Below are positions 55,916 through 64,000 of a stretch of 64,000 nt of DNA, one piece after another. The notes below the pieces were generated by a model. The model worked only from the letters and a program-made list of their open reading frames with translations, was not told where the DNA came from and searched no databases. Where the stretch lies: assembly GCA_009746045.1 (NCBI GenBank), contig RPFO01000392.1, positions 2,234,745 to 2,298,744 of the forward strand, written 5' to 3'. The position numbers and the translations under genes are program-made. Numbering within the stretch: the first letter of the stretch is position 1; the number at the start of each line of letters is the position of its first letter. This DNA comes from Mesostigma viride. Taxonomy: Eukaryota > Streptophyta > Mesostigmatophyceae > Mesostigmatales > Mesostigmataceae.

Positions 55916-58228
55916 CACTCACCACTTTCACCAAATGCCATGTCGCCATTATATTGAGGAAAGCGAAGTATGCCCACTTAAAGCTGTGGTCTGCAGAACA
56001 TTGACACAAAATATGCATGGTATTTCAAGCAATGAATGCTATGTGTCAGGCATCAATGTCTTTATTGTATCCAAATGTGGTTAGGACGGAGGTTTACATT
56101 GGTTGCTATTTTAAGACAATGGCGTATAACCAAACATTGCACACACTCAAGAGTGTACTTATGCTGAACTGGAAAGGAACAATAAACCCCAATAAGGTAG
56201 ATATTTTTCTTTTACATTTTAATTTTTTATATACTAGTTTATATAATATTATATTATATTAATTATATTATGCTATATTATGTTATATGAAATAACATTA
56301 AAATTAACATAAAATTAAAATTATATATTAATTATAGTATATTATATAATTTATATTATATATTATATTCACGATGCTCTGTGTATTAATGAGATATCAG
56401 ACACACCTACATCACATCGCCTTCGCCTTGATGTTTCCGTTGTATGGGTCCGGTCGGGCGTTGGTAGCTGGTCGACAACAATTCTACATTTCCTAAAAAA
56501 AAATGCGACCGTGCCTACATTCGAAGGCGCGCTGTGGCTGACCTGAACTATCGGTGAACACCTCGGCGTCACTTGACCGGCCTAGGTTGACATTTCGGCA
56601 GAGTAACGCTGCTTAAGGATCATTGCGTAGTTCGAGCGATTTGGCTCTTTATATATGTTTTTGGAGACGACGAGCAAGCATCCGATTGGTCAGCCAATTC
56701 CTGTCCAGTCCTCGGACAGTGTCCAATCCGGTGCTTGGGATCCAGAAAACGTGCTCGAGCCTGGCCACTCTGTCGCGGGCGCCGCGCTAGTGGCGTCGCG
56801 CCCAAACCTGACCAGGCCATAGGAAAGGGCGGGGGCGAATGCAAGAATTATTGTTATATCCTGACCTGTCCTGGGGAAGGTCCGGGGCGAATGCAAGAAT
56901 TAATATACCTGCGTATGCAACCAACACGGCCGATCCACATACATAATCCGACTGAGCTGGACGGTACGGACCAAATTTCGGTGCAAATTGAGGCCCAAAA
57001 GCTATGTCGGCACGGTGCGCGCACCCCTTGCGGTAGTGGCCATGGCGACTGCCTTTAGACGAAACGTGACAAATCTGGCACGCGGAAAGCAGAAAAAATG
57101 CTCGATTGTTGGAGAAAATTAGTTACTGATTCTAATTTATGGCGGGATGGTTGCGATCTATAATGTCGCGGGCTTTTTTTCTTTGCCATCGGCAGGGGGG
57201 GTCCGGCCTGAATTTCTGTCGGGATGAATAAAGTATAATGGATGCCTGCCGGGTTGATTGTCGATTGTTGCCAGTTTTGATGGTCGTAAGGAAAGCTAGT
57301 TTAATGATGTTTCTAAAGCCGTAAAAATTCCCGCTGCTATCTTTACCTTTCCCGTCATTTTGCGGTAAGATAACATTAGCCCTGCGCGATGCGTACTGCC
57401 CAACCACTCCATGAAAGGGTGGACTTTCTTGTGCGCCTGGGCACGAATAAATGCCCGTTATGGTACGTTCTTGTGTTAAACGTCTTAAGCTAGCGTTTTC
57501 CTGCTTTCTTAGCTCGTTGAGCGTAAGCTTTTTGCCTTCTTTCCGGCCAGATGCAGCCAGAAAGTTGCGGGTCCTGGCGCTGCATCGCTGGATTCCTGGG
57601 TGTCTTTTAGCTAGTTAATCGTCTGTGACGTGGCTGGCTTTCTGCAGCGCGTGGCCCGCAACCTGTCGGGAAGGTGTAATGCTTTTATTTCCATGCTTCT
57701 CTGAAATTTCTTGTGCTTTATAGACAGTTGTGTTCGAGGAAATTCACGCGGTCTTCCTAAGCAGCGGCATCATTTTCCCCAGACACTGACGAGCTGGCAC
57801 CTGTCTCCTAAAGAGAGCGGCTCGTGCTTGTTAGAAAGGAGGCAGTGTGCATTTTGCGGGACACAATGCTTTGGTGGCACATGCGTCAGGTAGGCTGTTC
57901 CAATGGTCTCTTCACCTTTCCCACTGAGTAAATGTTAGCATTTGTCATGCTAACCAGAGCAGCTAGCCACAGGTTGGCTGGATAAAAAGTCAGCTTATTT
58001 TCTCTTTATATACTGCGTGTGTGGTCCTCCACGTGTCCGGCTTGTTGGGCATTTTGGAAGAGGGTTTATAATGTGTTGTTGGGTGGAACAACTTGGTTGT
58101 TGGCACAAAATCACACATTATTAGCCTGAGATAGGCATGACATATGCTGCTCAGGCGTGTCGTCCTACCAGCCTTGTTGTTAAGGGTAGACTCACAAGGC
58201 TGGCTGTGCCGATGGAGGGGTGGGGCGT
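55916..58228. other. AT-rich and unassigned sequence
   Basis: 56215-56370 is almost pure A/T. 57030-57170 is a diverged copy of 17300-17470. 57715-57812 is an inverted copy of 43620-43720. A short duplication (ggggcgaatgcaagaatta) occurs at 56831 and 56884. No gene is recognised. Confidence 0.5.
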
Positions 58229-58655
58229 GCTAGCCCCCCCCACACCCACGCATGCATGCTAGCCCACCCCCACACCCACGCATGCATGCTAGCCCACACT
58301 CACACCCACGCATGCATGCTAGCCCACCCCCACACCCACGCATGCATGCTAGCCCCCCACACACCCACGCATGCATGCCAGCCCCCCCCACACCCACGCA
58401 TGCATGACAGCCCCCCCCACACCCACGCATGCATGCTAGCCCCACACACACACCCACGCATGCATGCCAGCCCCCATACACACCCACGCATGCATGCCAG
58501 CCCCCCCCACACTTACGCATGCATGCTAGCCCCCCACCACACCCACGCATGCATGCCAGCCCCCCACACACCCACGCATGCAGGCTAGCCCACCCCCACA
58601 CCCACGCATGCATGCCAGCCCACCCCCACACCCACGCGTGCATGCCAGCCCACCC
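58229..58655. repeat. ~30-bp minisatellite with gcatgcatgc, about 14 copies
   Basis: Unit cacacccacgcatgcatgcta followed by gcccaccc or gccccccc. Length varies by one or two bases in the C-run. Confidence 0.95.
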
Positions 58656-58924
58656 CTAGCTTGAGCGTGCTTGTAAAGTTTTTGCATGGTTTATTAAAAT
58701 GAGTGGAATATGTATTTATTGCATTAAATGTTAATTTTATCATGAATGAAAATGGTCAACATTGCCGAAGTGCCCCTAAATTGCTCAATATTGTGTGCTC
58801 AAGAATTCAATGAGGATTGTCATCATGGAAACCCGCACAAATTCACGATTCCGGGCATGCATGTGAAAGTATCAAGAACAATTTTCAATTAAGAATGGTA
58901 TCTCATTGTTCCATGAATCAATAT
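58656..58924. other. Short unique spacer between arrays
   Basis: Non-repetitive AT-rich sequence; nothing recognised. Confidence 0.5.
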
Positions 58925-61900
58925 GACTCCATGTACGTAGACAAGCCATGATGACCCCATGGGAGCCTAAATCCTCATCATTAAATACATAAATGCCACC
59001 CATGTACGTAGACGGGCCATGATGACACCAATGGAGCCTGAATCCTCATCATTTTGTTTTCTTTGACATCCATGTACATACGTAGGCCAGCCATGATGAC
59101 ACCAATGGAGCCTGAATCCTCATCATTAATTACATACATGCCATCCATGTACGTAGACAGGCCATGATGACACCATGGGAGCCTGAATCCTCATCATTTA
59201 CTATTCCTTGACATCCATGTACGTAGACGGGCCATGATGACACCATGGGAGCCTGAATCCTCATCATTTACTATTCCTTGACATCCATGTACGTAGACGG
59301 GCCATGATGACACCATGGGAGCCTGAATCCTCATCATTTTGTTTTCTTTGACATCCATGTACATACGTAGGCCAGCCATGATGACACCAATGGAGCCTGA
59401 ATCCTCATCATTAATTACATACATGCCATCCATGTACGTAGACAGGCCATGATGACACCATGGGAGCCTGAATACTCATCATTTACTATTCCTTGACATC
59501 CATGTACGTGGACGGGCCATGATGACACCATGGGAGCCTGAATCCTCATGATTTACTATTCCTTGACATCCATGTACGTAGGCCAGCCATGGAGACACCA
59601 TGGGAGCCTGAATCCTCCTCATTAATTACATACATGCCATCCATGTACGTAGACAAGCCATGATGACCCCATGGGAGCCTGAATCCTCATCATTTTTTTT
59701 TCTTTGACATCCATGTACGTAGACGGGCCATGATGACACCATGGGAGCCTGAATCCTCATCATTAATTACATAAATGACATCCATGTACGTAGACGGGCC
59801 ATGATGACACCATGGGAGCCTGAATCCTCATCATTAATTACATACTTGCCATTCATGTACGTAGACGGGCCATGGAGACACCATGGGAGCCTGAATCCTC
59901 ATCATTTACTATTCCTTGACATCCATGTACGTAGACGGGCCATGATGACACCATGGGAGCCTGAATCCTCATCATTAATTACATAAATGCCATCCATGTA
60001 CGTAGACGGGCGATGATGACACCATGGGAGCCTAAATCCTCCTCATTAATTACATAAATGCCAACCATGTAGGTAGACAAGCCATGATGACACCATGGGA
60101 GCCTGAATCCTCATCATTAAATACATAAATGCCATCCATGTACGTAGGCCAGCCATGGAGACACCATGGGAGCCTGAATCCTCATCATTTACTATTCCTT
60201 GACATCCATGTACGTAGGCCAGCCATGATGACACCAATGGAGCCTGAATCCTCTTCATTTTTTTTATGAGAGGATTCAGGTTACATAAATGCCAACCATG
60301 TAGGTAGACAAGCCATGATGACACCATGGGAGCCTGAATCCTCATCATTAAATACATAAATGCCATCCATGTACGTAGGCCAGCCATGGAGACACCATGG
60401 GAGCCTGAATCCTCCTCATTAATTACATAAATGCCAACCATGTACGTAGACAAGCCATGATGACACCATGGGAGCCTGAATCCTCATCATTTTTTTTTCT
60501 TTGACATCCATGTACATACGTAGACAAGCCATGATGACACCAATGGAGCCTGAATCCTCATCATTAATTACATACATGCCATCCATGTACGTAGACAGGC
60601 CATGATGACACCATGGGAGCCTGAATCCTCATCATTTACTATTCCTTGACATCCATGTACGTAGACGGGCCATGATGACACCATGGGAGCCTGAATCCTC
60701 ATCATTTTGTTTTCTTTGACATCCATGTACATACGTAGGCCAGCCATGGAGACACCATGGGAGCCTGAATCCTCATCATTTACTATTCCTTGACATCCAT
60801 GTACGTAGACGGGCCATGATGACCCCATGGGAGCCTGAATCCTCATCATTTTTTTTTCTTTGACATCCATGTACGTAGACGGGCCATGACGACACCATGG
60901 GAGCCTGAATCCTCATCATTAATTACATAAATGACATCCATGTACGTAGACGGGCCATGATGACACCATGGGAGCCTGAATCCTCATCATTAATTACATA
61001 AATGCCATCCATGTACGTAGACGGGCGATGATGACACCATGGGAGCCTAAATCCTCCTCATTAATTACATAAATGCCATCCATGTACGTAGGCCAGCCAT
61101 GGAGACACCATGGGAGCCTGAATCCTCCACATTCATTACATAAATGCCAACCATGTACGTAGACAAGCCATGATGACACCATGGGAGCCTGAATCCTCAT
61201 CATTTACTATTCCTTGACATCCATGTACGTAGGCCAGCCATGATGACACCAATGGAGCCTGAATCCTCTTCATTTTTTTTATGAGAGGATTCAGGTTACA
61301 TAAATGCCAACCATGTAGGTAGACAAGCCATGATGACACCATGGGAGCCTGAATCCTCATCATTAAATACATAAATGCCATCCATGTACGTAGGCCAGCC
61401 ATGGAGACACCATGGGAGCCTGAATCCTCATCATTTACTATTCCTTGACATCCATGTACGTAGGCCAGCCATGATGACACCAATGGAGCCTGAATCCTCT
61501 TCATTTTTTTTATGAGAGGATTCAGGTTACATAAATGCCAACCATGTAGGTAGACAAGCCATGATGACACCATGGGAGCCTAAATCCTCATCATTAAATA
61601 CATAAATGCCATCCATGTACGTAGGCCAGCCATGGAGACACCATGGGAGCCTGAATCCTCCTCATTAATTACATAAATGCCAACCATGTACGTAGACAAG
61701 CCATGATGACACCATGGGAGCCTGAATCCTCATCATTTCCTATTCCTTGACATCCATGTACGTAGGCCAGCCATGATGACACCAATGGAGCCTGAATCCT
61801 CTTCATTTTTTTTATGAGAGGATTCAGGTTACATAAATGCCAACCATGTAGGTAGACAAGCCATGATGACACCATGGGAGCCTGAATCCTCATCATTAAA

Positions 61901-64000
61901 TACATAAATGCCATCCATGTACGTAGGCCACCCATGGAGACACCATGGGAGCCTGAATCCTCCTCATTAATTACATAAATGCCAACCATGTACATACGTA
62001 GACGGGCCATGATGACACCATGGGAGCCTGAATCCTCATCATTTTGTTTTCCTTGACATCCATGTACATACGTAGGCCAGCCATGGAGACACCATGGGAG
62101 CCTGAATCCTCATCATTTACTATTCCTTGACATCCATGTACGTAGACGGGCCATGATGACACCATGGGAGCCTGAATCCTCATCATTAATTACATAAATG
62201 CCATCCATGTACGTAGACGGGCGATGATGACACCATGGGAGCCTAAATCCTCCTCATTAATTACATAAATGCCAACCATGTAGGTAGACAAGCCATGATG
62301 ACACCATGGGAGCCTGAATCCTCATCATTAAATACATAAATGCCATCCATGTACGTAGGCCAGCCATGGAGACACCATGGGAGCCTGAATCCTCATCATT
62401 TACTATTCCTTGACATCCATGTACGTAGGCCAGCCATGATGACACCAATGGAGCCTGAATCCTCTTCATTTTTTTTATGAGAGGATTCAGGTTACATAAA
62501 TGCCAACCATGTAGGTAGACAAGCCATGATGACACCATGGGAGCCTGAATCCTCATCATTAAATACATAAATGCCATCCATGTACGTAGGCCAGCCATGG
62601 AGACACCATGGGAGCCTGAATCCTCCTCATTAATTACATAAATGCCAACCATGTACGTAGACAAGCCATGATGACACCATGGGAGCCTGAATCCTCATCA
62701 TTTTTTTTTCTTTGACATCCATGTACATACGTAGACAAGCCATGATGACACCAATGGAGCCTGAATCCTCATCATTAATTACATACATGCCATCCATGTA
62801 CGTAGACAGGCCATGATGACACCATGGGAGCCTGAATCCTCATCATTTACTATTCCTTGACATCCATGTACGTAGACGGGCCATGATGACACCATGGGAG
62901 CCTGAATCCTCATCATTTTGTTTTCTTTGACATCCATGTACATACGTAGGCCAGCCATGGAGACACCATGGGAGCCTGAATCCTCATCATTTACTATTCC
63001 TTGACATCCATGTACGTAGACGGGCCATGATGACCCCATGGGAGCCTGAATCCTCATCATTTTTTTTTTCTTTGACATCCATGTACGTAGACGGGCCATG
63101 ACGACACCATGGGAGCCTGAATCCTCATCATTTACTATTCCTTGACATCCATGTACGTAGACAAGCCATGATGACCCCATGGGAGCCTGAATCCTCATCA
63201 TTTTTTTTTCTTTGACATCCATGTACGTAGACGGGCCATGACGACACCATGGGAGCCTGAATCCTCATCATTAATTACATAAATGACATCCATGTACGTA
63301 GACGGGCCATGATGACACCATGGGAGCCTGAATCCTCATCATTAATTACATAAATGCCATCCATGTACGTAGACGGGCGATGATGACACCATGGGAGCCT
63401 AAATCCTCCTCATTAATTACATAAATGCCATCCATGTACGTAGGCCAGCCATGGAGACACCATGGGAGCCTGAATCCTCCTCATTAATTACATAAATGCC
63501 AACCATGTACGTAGACAAGCCATGATGACACCATGGGAGCCTGAATCCTCATCATTTTTTTTTCTTTGACATCCATGTACATACGTAGACAAGCCATGAT
63601 GACACCAATGGAGCCTGAATCCTCATCATTAATTACATAAATGCCATCCATGTACGTAGACAGGCCATGATGACACCATGGGAGCCTGAATCCTCATCAT
63701 TTACTATTCCTTGACATCCATGTACGTAGACGGGCCATGATGACACCATGGGAGCCTGAATCCTCATCATTTTGTTTTCTTTGACATCCATGTACATACG
63801 TAGGCCAGCCATGGAGACACCATGGGAGCCTGAATCCTCATCATTTACTATTCCTTGACATCCATGTACGTAGACGGGCCATGATGACCCCATGGGAGCC
63901 TGAATCCTCATCATTTTTTTTTTCTTTGACATCCATGTACGTAGACGGGCCATGACGACACCATGGGAGCCTGAATCCTCATCATTAATTACATAAATGA
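58925..64000. repeat. ~70-bp satellite array with higher-order structure (runs off window end)
   Basis: Monomer core: atccatgtacgtagacgggc, catgatgacaccatgggagc, ctgaatcctcatcat, then one of a few alternative linkers (ttactattccttgac, taattacataaatgcc, tttgttttctttgac, (t)n ctttgac). About 70 monomers are present. Blocks with identical linker order recur at an offset of 2,211 bp (for example 60268 and 62479; 60821 and 63032), then 854 bp (63032 and 63886). Five longer monomers contain gagaggattcagg, the reverse complement of the cctgaatcctc core, forming a hairpin. Short open frames on the minus strand are artefacts. Confidence 0.96.

Noticed and set aside
60242-60285. Rho-independent-type terminator hairpin (gcctgaatcctctt ... 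gagaggattcagg with T-run)
   Set aside because: Eukaryotic satellite context and five copies within the array; the inverted core is part of the repeat.
59194-63953. Repeated minus-strand frames (IQAPMVSSWPVYVHGCQG type)
   Set aside because: Readings of the 70-bp satellite, whose monomer length lets frames stay open for a few units.

Overview
This is nuclear DNA from a eukaryote, most likely a green alga. The three conserved enzyme-type genes are plant-like: an HPPK-DHPS folate fusion, a plastid acyl-ACP thioesterase and a small plastid-targeted plant-type protein. They are broken into many short exons (39 to about 200 bp) with GT-AG introns, and the introns are loaded with minisatellites. Exact species cannot be told from the sequence. 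The predicted exon chains below were joined by hand; every junction given keeps the reading frame and family motifs.

Layout. (1) 1-10054, minus strand: bifunctional folate gene, HPPK first then DHPS, 15 exons recovered, last exon(s) not found or beyond position 1. (2) 11007-15241, plus strand: a six-exon gene for a roughly 205-residue protein of unknown function, divergent from gene 1. (3) 15242-23932: gene-poor region with a 283-bp near-perfect palindrome, decayed LINE ORF1 pieces and a repeat (here called R) that was split by a retroposon. (4) 23933-27888, minus strand: acyl-ACP thioesterase, seven exons. (5) 28774-42354, plus strand: a TMCO4/DUF726 family membrane alpha/beta-hydrolase-like gene, divergent from gene 4, with about 13 exons and introns filled by very large tandem arrays. 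(6) 42660-43130: compound microsatellite. (7) 43600-50100: a graveyard of LINE-type elements, including a reverse-transcriptase LINE fragment with a 15-bp target-site duplication that was itself interrupted by an ORF1-only retroposon with a 12-bp duplication. (8) 51787-55920: a DNA-transposon-like gene on the minus strand with a D/D/(E)-like core and GC-rich palindromic repeats in its introns and upstream. (9) 55921-58228: AT-rich or unassigned sequence. (10) 58229-64000: a 30-bp minisatellite followed by a 70-bp satellite array with roughly 2.2-kb higher-order periods, running off the window end.

The host genes are housekeeping functions (folate synthesis, plastid fatty-acid release, membrane trafficking or lipid-type hydrolase) and do not form a pathway together; the two divergent pairs (genes 1/2 and 4/5) may share promoter regions of about 0.95 and 0.89 kb. 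The most notable biology is in the mobile DNA: several copies of an element that encodes only an L1-ORF1p-like protein followed directly by its 3' end, with target-site duplications, resembling the mammalian HAL1 ('half-LINE') arrangement.
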